This document shows, piece by piece, positions 1-10,925 of a DNA stretch of 64,000 bases. A program made the position numbers and the translations under genes. Numbering within the stretch: position 1 is the stretch's first letter; each line of letters opens with the position of its first letter. Below the pieces are notes generated by a model that searched no databases, was not told the DNA's origin, and was given only the letters and a program-made list of their open reading frames with translations. The stretch covers positions 89,783,184 to 89,847,183 of the forward strand of contig CM037596.1 in NCBI GenBank assembly GCA_021018995.1. Reading direction: 5' to 3'. This DNA comes from Chloranthus sessilifolius. Lineage: Eukaryota; Streptophyta; Magnoliopsida; Chloranthales; Chloranthaceae.

Positions 1-1980
1 TAATCAGTATATCAATAATTTTTATTTTTTTTTATTATCTGTCCCCTATTTTTTGTGCCAATGAGGGCATTGTCCGATTTAAGTTTGGGGAGATATAAAA
101 TTTTTGTGTATAGTAAAGTTTTATTTTTAGCAATTTTAAAATTTTTCTTATCAGTGCATAGGAATTATGATAGAAGAAATTATAAATCCTTAAAACTTAC
201 GATTTATTATAATAGAAGTTTAATAATTAGAATTTAGAACAATTATAATTCATACTTAGCCCATTGAAACACTGTATTAGAATGAATGTTTGAAATAATA
301 GATTGATTTAAACTGCAAAAATTTAGATTATAGTTTCAAAAATTATAAACCAGTGAGAGTTTGAGCCATATTTTCTCTTTTATTCTGAGAGAGACTGTTT
401 CTATTCAAATCAAAAAATTTCTTTAAACTTTTATACTGATATGAAATCTCATATTGCTGAATGTAGAATCAAATTATTCTATGAATATGATGAACTGATT
501 TTTTTGTCTAGAACTATCTATTAGAAATATCAAAGCAATAAGGCATTTATGCTAGTAAATCGTAAAGATGATCTAAGGTCATATTTTGTTTAAACCAGAG
601 CCAAAAAGCCAAATCCCATAACATTTTATACTTTGAACCCATATTACAAACCTGAAACAACACTTCTTTGTACCAAAATTTTATTAACCTTTAACCATAT
701 GTACTACCCAAATCTTTCTACCTTTAACCCTTACAATTTCTGAAAGTTTAGAAGTTTAGAAGGGAGGAAGAGGGAGTGAAAGGAGCAAAAGAACAGATAA
801 AGGGAATGCTAGAAGAAGTACAGAGAAAGAAAATAAAAGAAAATATGGGGAAAGAAAGAAAAAACATAAAAAATGATTTTTGAAAAAAAAAATTACGATT
901 TAGCAAAAAGCTGTAAAGAATAGAAAAATCGTAAAAGACAATTTTATAGCTAAAGAACTGGGATATATATAAAAAGAAATAAATGGGAAGAAGTTATCCA
1001 ATCATGGATACTTACTGAAATAGAATAGTAGAAGAAGATAGGAAAAAGAATAGCTAAATTCTCATAAAAACTTTGAACCCTTTTCTACCTTTCCTTCATA
1101 CCTTCTGAAACCCAAAACCCCATTACAAGCAGAAGGGATGACCTTTCTGATTTACGATTTGTAAAGGCATAAGTCTAATAGAGATAAGGATAATAGATAT
1201 TATGAATTGTATAGAGAATCACAAGAATAGGATAGGATTATCTTTTCTATGAGATTCATTTTTGTAATTATCATTGACCAAATTCTTTTGAAAAATATAT
1301 TGAGAGAATCCAAAAGTTTCGATATATATTTGAGAGTATGTCAATAGTGAGTTTTTAAATGAAAATATTTTCTAAATCTGCAGTTTAGAAAAATTTATAA
1401 AAAATAAACTGTTCACTAGTGCATATATACTCTGTACTTATTGTGAGTTGAAATTGTCGGAGTTCTAATCAAGGATAACTGTTGCAATGAAAAATAAGGA
1501 TAAAGGATTGATAATTTTAGAAAATCATAATGACCATGTAATAACAACCTTAGTTAATTTAGTTAGTGTACAAAATTAGATTAGTAATTTTAGGAGATTG
1601 TTGATTACATTACATCTGTGTTGAAGAATTTTAGTTTTTAATTGACGACCAAATTCTTGAAGGCTACAATACGGTGTAACGATATTTTAAATTTGCATCC
1701 GATAGTTGTAGGTTGAGATTGACGACCTCAATCTGAAGAAGGAGGATTAGGATTTATTTTTATACAATTAGATTACGAAACCCATTCTTTTATTCATATT
1801 TCTCCAGTAGTTTAGGACTAAAGATAAAGATATTTTTTTAAAAAGGAATATAAAAATATATAAGAAGATAATCGCTTCTTCGTGGGATCGTTCCTATCAC
1901 TAGTGTTATAATTTTCATTGTGCGCTTGCAATAGTTTAAGGCTTAATTTTAATTTAAATATATACATACTATAAGTCGGT
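1..1980. other. AT-rich intergenic or decayed repeat sequence
   Basis: No coding frame of useful length, RNA gene or terminal repeat is recognisable. The stretch is very AT-rich with many A and T runs. Around 1875-1930 a block reading roughly 'cgtgggatcg ... cactagtgttata ... gtgcgcttgc' resembles the U5 or leader of some plant LTR retrotransposons, so part of it may be a decayed element. That is an impression only. Confidence 0.4.
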
Positions 1981-4334
1981 CATAGACACCCCAATTTTTT
2001 CCTCTCGGATTATATAAACCTGTTCAATCAACCTTTGGCCTTGCCCTAATACAGGGACCATATACTGAAACAATAGTATATGGCTGAACACAGGCTGAAA
2101 CAATAGTTTTGTGACTCAAAACCATAACCCTATTATGGGGACTTTATACTAGAACAATAGTATATAATCGAAGCACAAGCTGAAACAATAGCCCTATGAT
2201 TCAGACCTGACCTAGACTGGAGAGAATCTCGAATTACGTGCACTGGACATAGCGCATAATTTGATTGAGCGCCACACAGTTGGCATGCAATTGGTACAAT
2301 TCGGACCAGACTACCCTTCCCGCGGACCACCGTAGGAGATGATTTCACACCTAGAATAGGGCGCACAATCGATTACGCGCCCCACCACCCACGCGTAATT
2401 GGTCCAATTTGGACTTGGACTATAATTCCCTAGACCGCCTAAAGTCCTCTATTAAGCGCCCTGGACACAACGCTTAATCGGATTGCACGCACCAAGAAGG
2501 GCACACAATTAATTCTATTAGAATAGAACTAGGACACCGGGCTGAGTCAATCAACTGATCACTCACTGAGTCCATGACCGACTCAAAGTGTATTAAGCGC
2601 CTGGAATAAGGCGCGTAATTCAATTAAGCGACCAAGACAGGGTGCGTAATTGAATTCCACCGACCAATTAAGCACACCCCACAGGGCGCGCAATTGCCGG
2701 AATACCTATAAATAGACCCCCTTACCCCGAATACAACACACAACAATTGGAGATCCGGCAATCAAGTTTTCGAGTTCCTTCCTTCCAAGCTTAGGAACCT
2801 CGAGATCCCCTCCGGTGCCTAGGTAATTTCTTAGTTCTAATTTTTAATTCCCTTTATAGTTCTAGGTTCTAGTTCTTAAGTTGTAGTTTTTAGCCCTTAA
2901 TTTCATAGATCTTAGAATTTTTTTAGTCTTAGATTTTAGGTTTTAATTTTAGTTTCTAATTCTAAGTTCTTAACCTCTGGTTCTTAGCTTCTAGAATCAG
3001 GTCTTATCTTTTAATCCTTAAATTTTCGTTCTAGATTTTAGTTTTAGTTTTAAATTTTAGTTCTTCTCCTAGTTTCTAGTTTTTCTCTTCTAGTCTATAA
3101 TTTTTCAATCTTTAGGTCTTCAATTTTAATTCCTACTCTTCAAATTCAAATTCATAGATTTTCTCATCTCTGGTTCTAGATCTTAATTTCTAAAACCAGT
3201 TCCTAATTTCGATCTTTAAATTTATGGTCCTAATTCTTAATCTCTAGAACTTGTTTTTAGTTTTGTTTTCCTTATTCTAGATCGTAGAGTTCATTTTAAT
3301 TCTAGTTTCAATTTCTCTTATTTTAGTTCTTTAAGTATAATCTTAATCGTAAAAAAAATTTAATTTTAATCTTTAAAATCCTAACTTTCCAATCCAAAAA
3401 TCAGTTTTCATGACCCTTAGTCAACCGATTTGCCCAAGGGAGCTTACGGAGGGTACCCGGGAACGGGGCCGATCCTCCTTAGCATAGCGGGCCTAAACCC
3501 TTTTTTTTTAGATTCCTGGTATAATTAGGAAACTTAAAATAATTAAATTCCTAATAGAATTAGGACATTCGGATTAATTTGACTTCTGATAGAATTAGAA
3601 TATCCAAAGTAATTAGATTTCAAATAGAAATAAAATACTTAAATTAATTAGATTTCTAATATAATTAGGACATTTAAGTTAATTAGAGTTTTAGTAAGAA
3701 TCTGAATATTTAAATTAATTAGAGTTCTAATAGAATTAGAATACTTAAATTAATTAAAATAGGATACTCGACTTAACTAGATTACTAATAAAATTAGGAT
3801 ACTTAAAATAATTAGAATCCTAATGGAATTAAGATACCCAAATTAATTAGACTCTTAATAGAATTAGGAAACTAATACTAATTAAACTTCTAATAGGATT
3901 AGGACTCTTTGGATAATTAGACCACTAGTAGAATTAGGAGGCTAATTTAATCAAACTTTCAGAATAATTAAAACTTTTAGACTCTCAGTAGGAATAGGAA
4001 AGATCGAAAGATAATCAGACTTAGAGAAAAAAAAGGAAAACAAACTAAACACCCAGGTGACCCAATATTGTTGACATCGACAAGTCGATGATTCAGTAAA
4101 GAAGTCGAACCCACACCCCGAAAAGGCGTGATCAGTGACGTTTGCAATGTCGATAAACATCTGCAGCTGGCGATCACAATGAACCAGATATTTTCTTCAT
4201 AGAATATACCTTTTCTTTTTCTTACTTCTATAATTTTCACTCACCATCAATCGCCTTACGTCAGAGTCCACATAGACCAATTTGAGCCACTCCTTCCGGG
4301 ACCAAAAGAAACCTAGAAAAAGCGCGCACCAACA
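1981..4334 (+). mobile_element. Diverged solo LTR of the C (Tat-like) family
   Basis: It is collinear with the LTRs of element C. It starts with a degraded version of their start (catagacacc instead of tgtagacacc), then has four stem-loops with GAAACAAT-type loops (2054-2200), a GCGC..AATT-rich block (2250-2700), and T-rich sequence. A conserved island at 3423-3490 is shared almost base for base with 42072-42135 and 63518-63585. The end block at 4060-4334 matches 42990-43244, including 'ctgcagctggcgatc'. It ends at caccaaca, where similarity to C stops, and no primer site or internal sequence follows, so it is a solo LTR. The flanks tcggt and ggtat do not form a clean duplication, which fits an old insertion. 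The exact ends are uncertain by a few bases. Confidence 0.75.
3423..3490 (+). other. Conserved LTR island with GGAA-capped hairpin (solo copy)
   Basis: This roughly 65-bp block (gccc-aaggg-agcttacgg-agggta...) is nearly identical to the islands in both LTRs of element C, although the flanking LTR sequence is heavily diverged. It contains the hairpin CCCG-GGAA-CGGG at 3456-3467. In the C 5' LTR the same hairpin reads CTCG-GGAA-CGAG, a compensatory change. Confidence 0.7.
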
Positions 4335-4673
4335 GGTATGTCCAGCCTTTTGAGTTAGATAATTGGACAATGTAAATATATTTTTGGAAATTATTTTGTG
4401 AACCACTGTTTGGTGATGGTTGTTCATCACCGGTTGTTCTTTTCGATTCTTTATCCATGTATTTGGCATGATTTTAGAACTTTTATTTTGATCTATTTTG
4501 AATATAGAATTGGAATTTTCTTTTGCTGACTATGATGACTCTATCTGCATATTAGAGATCTCAGCTTTGTTTTCAGTTATGCCTAGATGTACCAAGTGTT
4601 TTGTAAGCAAGGGATCGCCTTAACGGGTGATCTGACGGCAAGGGTTTCAGTTATTGAAATTTGGGTCGTCACA
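4335..4673 (+). mobile_element. Fragment resembling the 3' end of a Tekay-type LTR
   Basis: It begins ggtatgtccagcc and ends gggtcgtcaca. The U5-like ends of LTR A (ttggtatgtcaaccc ... gggctatcaca) and LTR E (...gggctgtcaca) have the same layout. It also shares the motif 'gaacca.ctg...ggtgatgg..gt.catcaccgg', seen as 'gaaccatctggggtgatctgattatcaccg' (split here for length) in A. No primer-binding site follows 4673, so it is a 3' LTR end or solo LTR end. The matching 5' part is not evident left of 1981. Confidence 0.4.
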
Positions 4674-5743
4674 AAATCATTCAAAGAGTCCTTAGAAATG
4701 CCTACGAAGATCTAAAGATACACATTTTCGAATCATTCACACAAAAAGGGTCAAAACAAGTCTGACTCTATTTCTCATGCACGCGAGCTCACAAGCACTC
4801 ATAGACCTCGGGTGAGCGATTGAAATTCAGCTTATTGAAGCTAAATTTCTCCAGCCACCAAGAACACGCTAGACCCTTGTGTGAGTGAGCAAGAAACACA
4901 ACTCACGCGAGCAAGTTCATAGACTACTCATACTCTCACACGAGCGAGTATCAGAGGCTCACTGGAGTCTCTTTTACTCAGTCGAGCGAGGCACAGTTAC
5001 GCCTTTCTGAAGGCACCTAGCGCGAGCGAGGAACACAGCTCCCGCGAGCGAGTTTGAAAATCTCTTTCAGATCTGAGTTTTCTTAACTCGATCTCTTCAT
5101 GATCTGTTCTCCAATCTCTTCAACACTTCTTACACATCTTATTACACATCTTATTCTACAATTTATACACATTTCAGTGTATATTTCTTACCTTTAAAAC
5201 ATTGAAATCATGCAACGATCGGAGCGCTCTCTCTTCATAAGATAATGGGTTTCAAACCCCTTTCGGTCTCTCCAAGCTCCACAATCGCCACGACATCGTT
5301 AAAATCAGATGGTGATCTTTCACACATGAGTTTGTGAAAATCACACGACAATCCTACGGCTCGAAGCACAGGGATTCAAGTGTATCCTTTTTTTTTCTTC
5401 AATCCCTTCTTCTCTTTCTCTCAAAACAACTAAAGTTAATAAACCCAACAAATGGGTCTTGCATGTGAGTTACCCCTCACATATCTAAGCAAGCACTTTG
5501 CTTCCTCGTGAAGCACATACACACTCTTGTGTGTTTCTCTTATCCACTTACTCTCTCTCTCTTATTAAACACATACACAGTGGTGTGTATATGTGAAAAC
5601 TCCTACACCTAATACAGCACATACCCACTCATGGCTCGTCACACATGCACACTAACCCATCCAAACACTACAGACGTACAGTGTACCGCACCAGTACCTG
5701 CTCAAATTTACTTACACGAGTTCCTAAAATTGGGGGTATTACA
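4674..5743 (-). repeat. 3' LTR of element D (partial)
   Basis: On the minus strand it begins TGTAATACCCCCAATTTTAG right after a polypurine tract, the standard 3' LTR junction. A block rich in gcgag and cgagcgag lies at 4785-5060, containing gagtatcagaggctcactgg. The same block occurs twice, diverged, upstream of D's extra ORF. The far end (expected ...TCACA on the minus strand) cannot be placed. It meets an unrelated plus-strand LTR end at 4673. Confidence 0.65.
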
Positions 5744-5755
5744 TTCTCCCCACCT
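5744..5755 (-). other. Polypurine tract of element D
   Basis: The minus strand reads aggtggggagaa immediately before TGTAATACC. Element A has the near-identical aaggtggggagga before its 3' LTR. Polypurine tracts prime plus-strand DNA synthesis in LTR elements. Confidence 0.75.
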
Positions 5756-6651
5756 TATAAAATTTTCGTACTCGAAAATTGTCCAAAGTAACTAGATTCA
5801 GCCACACACACGAAACAGAACACTCACATACACATTCACATTGTACGTACGCATCAACTTCGAAGTGCACACACACTATTTCACACTCCAGAGCTTATGT
5901 ACACACCCTATGAATGGTCCACACATATAGGTCATAGCTATACGCATAAAACCCATTCATACCTGCAAAAGTTCAACACTTACAAAACTATCTATTTAAA
6001 AATCAAGCAGGAGTTGTGGGAAGCACATATCCAACACCCACTTGGTAAACTTTTGACCATATATTTTTACCTGCACAAACTCACACCTGATATATATCCA
6101 CACTACAATACTCATCAAAATTTGTCATTTTCAAATACCAAACCCACATCAAAATCGAATTGCACATTCATACGCAGTGATTAATTCACAATTAGTCTTG
6201 GTGACACGTAAAACTTAGAATCCAAACACATTAACCCCAAAAACGAAGCCATTCACAATTCCTGCCACACACATCCACACAAAATTGTTGTGATTGGGTC
6301 CATAAGTCAATCCACACGTAGTCAAGTATGACCACACATTACCACATATTGGCACCTGCACGACAAGTTATAACAGAATTATCACGAGTTGAGCATCCAA
6401 ACCAGTCATGGATACTCCTACTATGCAAAAAAGTCATATTTAATAAGAACCCGTATTCAAATCCATTCACATTCAACTTTAACTATTCACATTAACATAG
6501 CACCATTAATATTAAATTTTAACACGTAAAGGTGACAGCCATGTCACAATAGTTTGAGAACTCATACACCAAAAAGTTACAATTAATCCATCCATTTATA
6601 TTTCAAAATCCAAAATTCCTCAAAATAATCCCCACAGTCACCAATTGGCAG
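5756..6651 (-). other. 3' untranslated region of element D
   Basis: This lies between the stop of the extra ORF and the polypurine tract. It is rich in CACA and ACAC strings and AT. An open frame on the plus strand (5897-6184) runs through low-complexity sequence and looks accidental. Confidence 0.5.
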
Positions 6652-7968
6652 CTAAGGCTCCGCATCGCCACCCTGATCTGACTCCTCTCCTAAGTCATCC
6701 TCGCCAGATTCGGACTCATCATCGGTCTCCTCACTAGTGTCAGCTGCCGCGCCGGAGCTGGAAACACCAAAAGTCGCAGACCACAGTATTGAGAGGCGTT
6801 GAGTGTACATGTGCAGATATGCATGATGCATCAGATCGGTGACAATAGCCTCTTAAAACCGCTATTGCTGCCTCATCTCACAGTTCTGTTGGAGCAGTGC
6901 CCGGCGCATCTCATCCTGACTATCCATCCTCTTCGCAAAATCTGAGGTTTGTTCTGTTCGGGTCTGTGGATCAGCATGTGATTGGACTGGAGATGGCATA
7001 CTAGTTTGGGCTGGTTGGTCTTGCACTATTTCGGTTTGAGGGGGTTGTTGTTATTATGCTTGTTGTTGCACTTGGTGTGCAATTTCTCTCTCTTTTTCTT
7101 TTGACGCTTGTCTAAAGATTGGTATAGCTTTGGTTTAAGTCCTTGGCTCTATTAGTCTTTACATTATCCGAGAGTAAGGGCTCATTGGGATGGATTTCAA
7201 AACCATCAATACCTTCACATTGCTCAAACATCTTTGATATTAATCGGGCCTAAGGTTACCTGTTTACAAGTGCTGGGATGGGACTGGGCCTTATACAGTC
7301 ATACACATGCTTGATTGCTTTCCTCTCCAGTGTAGGCGCACTAAACCACCTACCCTGATGAGCTGCATAAATGGCGGTCCCCTTCGCTCTTGCTCATGGC
7401 CCAAAGGAAATATATTCTTCCTAAAGATGATATCTAAGGGCCATAAATGTTCTGGTAATTAGGCCCGTGTGACCGATTTTCCCGTGTTAGTTACTCCATG
7501 GGTCATGTTGGTTACAATGTCTTGAAATTTAACGGTGTCCCGGATTAGGGATTGTGAAGCCCCATCGTCCACATATTCCCACGGGCATCCCATAGCCCTT
7601 GAAATATCTTCTTGGTCAAAGGTAAACGTTCTTCCATCAATTTCAGAGATCAATTTCTTTTTAGTGTTGTCCATTTTAAAAGTTTGGTAAAATAACTTCA
7701 CCAAATGTGGGTAATAGTGCAAGTGAGAAGGAGTTAAAAGTGATTTTAAATTATTCACTTTAATATAATCCATGGTCCATTGTGTATTCGGTTGATTTTA
7801 AAAAACATCCCGATGAATAAACCACTCGAGTTCAAAAGTTTTTGCTTCCCACCACTCGGTGGGTTGGGTTAAAGGAATAGGTGAATGTGCGGCCTTTTTG
7901 CACCCCAAACTTGATGGTCTTACCACTAATTTCTTCTTAGGTTTAGAATTTGGGGATTTTGAAGACAT
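6652..7968 (-). pseudogene. Extra ORF (aORF) of element D, WWEAKTFE/LFYQ-type protein
   Basis: A coding region downstream of integrase, in the sense direction of D. The start used is the ATG at 7968 (MSSKSPN), which continues into the unique 3' part. Visible parts are a Lys/Pro/Ser-rich basic N-terminus, the block WWEAKTFELEWFIHRDVF, then YIKVNNLKSLL, then YYPHLVKLFYQTFKMD and DGRTFTFDQEDISRAMG. After interrupted coding comes an acidic tail (ETDDESESGEDDLGEESD) ending at 6652. Element A carries a related ORF in the same place (WWEAKTFETDYVID, YYPRLIRLFYQGL). The pattern resembles the Pfam 'putative plant transposon protein' family, from memory of its L.R.FY signature; function unknown. Several stops and frameshifts make it non-functional. 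Two further copies of its first segment lie upstream. Confidence 0.65.
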
Positions 7969-8816
7969 TCTAGGACATGGAATCAAAATAGAACGCAATG
8001 GATCATGAAATGAGGTTTAAGATTACCTTATCCGCGTTAAAATCCAATGGAATGGCGTAGAAATATGAGGAACAAGCGTATGTGAAGCTCCCGAGTTAAA
8101 AGTGACTTTAAATCATTCACTTTAATATAATCCATGGTCCATTGTGTATTCGGTTGATTTTTAGAAACATCCCGGTGAATAAACCACTCTAGTTCAAAAA
8201 TTTTTGCTTCCCACCACCCGGCGGGTTGGGTTAAAGGAATAGGTGAAGGTGCGGCCTTTTTGCACCCCGAACTTGATGGTCTTACCGCTGATTTCTTCCT
8301 AGGTTTAGGATTTGGGGATTTTGAAGACATTTTAGGGCATGGAATCAAAATAGAACGCAATGGAGCATTAAATGAGGTTTAAGATTACCTTGTCCGCGTT
8401 AAAATCCAATGGAATGGAGTAGAAATATGAGGAACAAGCGTATGCGAAGCTCCCGAGTTAAAAGTGATTTTAAATCATTCACTTTAATATAATCCATGGT
8501 CCATTGTGTATTCGGTTGATTTTCAAAAACATCCCGATGAATAAACCACTCAAGTTCAAAAGTTTTTGCTTCCCACCACCCGGCGGATTGGGATAGAGGA
8601 ATAAGTGAAGGTGTGGCCTTTTTGCACCCCGAACTTGATGGTCTTACCGCTAATTTCTTCCTAGGTTTAGGATTTGGGGATTTTGAAGACATTCTAGGGC
8701 ATGGAATCAAAATAGAACGCAATGGAGCATGAAATGAGGTTTAAGATTACCTTGTCCGCGTTAAAATCCAATGGAATGGCATAGAAATATGAGGAACAAG
8801 CGTATGCGAAGCTCCC
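7731..8816 (-). repeat. Three exact-length 362-bp tandem copies of the aORF 5' segment
   Basis: The units are 7731-8092, 8093-8454 and 8455-8816, each 362 bp. On the minus strand each starts at gggagcttcgcatacgc (leader), passes an AAG/GTAATC donor-like site, the ATG of MSSKSPN and WWEAK, and ends after LKSLLT at ttttaactc. Only the leftmost unit runs on into the rest of the aORF. In the other two the frame enters the next unit's leader and stops. Unit junctions are clean. The two upstream copies resemble each other more than the leftmost one. Confidence 0.9.
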
Positions 8817-8970
8817 GTGTAGAAGACAAAAACCCTAGAACTCCCTCCTCAAGATTTCGTGTGAAATGCCCACGTGAAGGGTAAAACCCTTATATAGACT
8901 GATTCTCGTGCGCGCGACTTAAAACAACTCGGGCGCGTGAGTATCAGTTAGTCACTGGAACTCGATTTCC

Positions 8971-9027
<57 letters not shown>

Positions 9028-9390
9028 TTCTGAGTGACTCGCGCAAGCGAACTTTAAACTTCGCGTGACCGAGTATCAATAGTCTCTCAAGGAATCAAAT
9101 TACCTATTCTATTCCTCTATCTGAGTCGCGCGAGGACACAGGTATACTTCTTTCATACTATTTTTCCTCTACATTTTATTTCTTTTGTTTTCATGCATTA
9201 ATTCTACCACGTTTGAGACGTCTTTTTGCATCCAATCGGTTACACATCATCTAAGTACGTCGTCGGTTTCACACACTAAAAATTTGAGATGGTTTTATCT
9301 TTCACTAAAGTATCATGAAATCAACAAGTGATCTAAATTTAAACATACATCCGAAAGAAAAAAAAAATTCCTCAAATTTACATAAGGTTC
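8817..9390 (-). promoter_or_regulatory. Promoter-like spacer upstream of the D aORF
   Basis: It lies between the integrase stop and the aORF. The minus strand has a TATA-type site ctatataagggttttaccc at about 8880-8897, close to the 'atataagggtttaataaccc' of LTR A. Further upstream are gcgcgag and gagtatca blocks (8905-8970 and 9030-9150) that are collinear with the D LTR block at 4940-5010, plus a TA microsatellite. Gene-promoter features plus LTR-derived motifs suggest separate transcription of the aORF. This is inference. Confidence 0.45.
8974..9024. repeat. (TA)n microsatellite
   Basis: About 51 bp of uninterrupted TA dinucleotides inside the spacer of element D. It splits one of the two LTR-like gagtatca blocks. 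Likely length-variable. Confidence 0.95.
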
Positions 9391-10136
9391 ACATAAACAT
9401 ATCCGGGTAAGTATCACACACATCCGACTCACGTTCCCACGTGGCTTCTTCTGGTGAATGGTTCCACCATCTGACAAGTACCAACAAAATCCTTTTTTTG
9501 CATAGTACTTATTCCTTCCAATCAAGAATTTGTACCGGTTCTTCCGTAACCGTCAAGTCCTCTTAAATTTCGATTGACTGATAATCGAGGACATGCATTG
9601 GATCTTTCACATATCGTCTCAACATCGATACATGAAATACATCGTGCATGCTTGAGAGTTGCGGTGGTAGTGGAACTCGGTAAGCAACCTCTCCTACACA
9701 TCCCAAAACCTCAAAAGGTCCCACATAACATGGACCAAACTTACCACATTTTCTAAAGTGCATTATGCCCTTAGTAGGCAAAATCTTTATAAAGACCTTA
9801 TCTCCCATCTATAAGTCAACGCTTGTTCTCTTAAGATCAGCATAGCTCTTTTGTCTACTCTGGGTGACCTTTAATTTTTCACGAATCAAACATACCGCTT
9901 CGGCGGTACTCTCAATAACCTCTGGACCTAACACAAATGTTTCCCCTGTTTCATCCCAATTAGTCGGAGATTGACATCTTTAACCATATAATGCCTTGTA
10001 GGGGGCCATATCAATACTCATCTAAAAACTATTATTGTATGTGAACTCAATCAATGGTAAATGTTGATCCCATGATTCCTGAAAATCAAGCATACAAGCT
10101 CGCAGCATGTCTTTTATAATTTGATTTACTCGTTCT
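9391..10136 (-). pseudogene. Element D integrase C-terminal half with chromodomain (broken)
   Basis: The minus-strand frame starts at the Glu of the integrase catalytic triad (ERVNQII), because element C is inserted exactly there. It then shows SWDQHLPLIEFTYNNSF, the GPF module (YVGPFEVLGCVGEVAYRVP), HDVFHVSMLRRYV, and a chromodomain-like end (EEPVQILDWKE ... LVRWWNHSPEEATWERE). Integrases insert element cDNA, and C-terminal chromodomains of chromoviruses are thought to steer insertion to heterochromatin. In-frame stops occur after NNSF, at ALYG, before MGDKVF and in the chromodomain, so it is dead. It is closely similar to the A integrase at 30866-32290. Confidence 0.85.
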
Positions 10137-10738
10137 TATAGACACCCCATTTTATCCTCTCAGAATATATAAATTTATTCGATCAACCTTTGACCCCATA
10201 CTCCCAATGTGAGAACCATGCACTGAAATAATAGTACATGGCTGAACACAGGCTGAAACAATAACTTTGTGGCTCAGATCTTGACGTAGGGATACTATAT
10301 ACTGAAATAATAGTATATAGTCGGAATGCAGGCTGAAACAATAGTCTTGCATTTCAGACCCCGTTGCCCTAATATGGGACCATATGCTGAAAGAATGTAT
10401 ATGGTTGGACACAGGCTGAAACAATAATTTTGTGGCTCAAGCCCAATACCCCCAACGTAGGAATCATGCACTCAACCAATAGTACATGGCTAAACACACG
10501 CTAAAACAATAGCTCTGTGGCTCAGATCCTAATTTAGAGAGACTCTATACTGAAATAATAGTATATAGTCAAAATGTAGGCTAAAATAATAGCCTGGCAT
10601 TTCAAGCCCGACCTGTACCCGGACAACCCCGAATTAAGCGCAATCAAGCGCTCAATCCGATTGCACGCCAAATCAAAAGCATGCAATCAGTCCCTTCTCA
10701 GACTAGACTTCCTTTCCCTAGACCAACTCGAGAGTCGA
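10137..10738 (+). repeat. 5' LTR of element C, segment 1
   Basis: It starts tatagacacccc (the canonical TG has become TA) and aligns with 61927-62535 of the 3' LTR. It contains the stem-loop array (10216-10600) and the start of the GCGC..AATT block. It is interrupted at 10738 by element A and resumes at 37721. Confidence 0.9.
10216..10600 (+). repeat. Array of about ten stem-loops with constant loop (C 5' LTR)
   Basis: Each unit is an inverted repeat around GAAATAAT or GAAACAAT. Examples: CCATGCACT/AGTACATGG (10216-10241, one mismatch), ACTATATACT/AGTATATAGT (10294-10321, perfect 10 bp), AATGCAGGCT/AGTCTTGCATT (10325-10353). Units alternate between an AT-rich stem and a CACAGGCT..TTTGTG stem. 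Stem sequence varies between units but pairing is kept. Confidence 0.85.
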
Positions 10739-10899
10739 TGTAATAACCTAAAAAATTACGTTAAACGATGACCTCGGGATCCGTGCCCGATTGGTCATAG
10801 GTTTGACTAAATAGGAGTTCACTAGTTGACTTGAGAAGTGATAAACAAATGTGATGTGAATATGATGTAAGTATGTGGAGTGTAATGTGAATATGGGAT

Positions 10900-10925
10900 C
10901 ACATACACCTATCTAGGTGTATGTG
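10900..10925. promoter_or_regulatory. Perfect 12-bp-arm palindrome in LTR A
   Basis: CACATACACCTA-TC-TAGGTGTATGTG, about 25 bp upstream of the TATA-type site. It is unchanged in the 3' LTR (35375-35400). A looser CACATACACA..TGTGTATATGTG inverted repeat occurs in the D LTR (5570-5596), so it is probably a conserved promoter-proximal site of these Tekay-like LTRs. Confidence 0.7.

Larger units (their letters stand above)
4674..10136 (-). mobile_element. Element D: 3' half of a Tekay-like Ty3/Gypsy element
   Basis: Read on the minus strand it holds, in order: the C-terminal part of integrase with a chromodomain (10136-9391), a promoter-like spacer with LTR-type repeats, an extra ORF with a triplicated start (8816-6652), a 3' untranslated region, a polypurine tract and the start of the 3' LTR at 5743 (TGTAATACCCCC). 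It is cut off at 10136 by element C, so gag, protease, RT and the 5' LTR should lie past the right edge of the window. The far end of its 3' LTR is not seen. Assignment to the Tekay/Del chromovirus lineage follows from the integrase and chromodomain similarity to element A. Confidence 0.8.

Noticed and set aside
1875-1930. Possible U5 or leader of another plant LTR element
   Set aside because: Only a short resemblance from memory, with no LTR ends, primer site or duplication nearby.
5897-6184. 95-residue plus-strand frame
   Set aside because: It lies in the D 3' untranslated region, is low-complexity (His/Tyr/Thr from CACA strings) and shows no domain.
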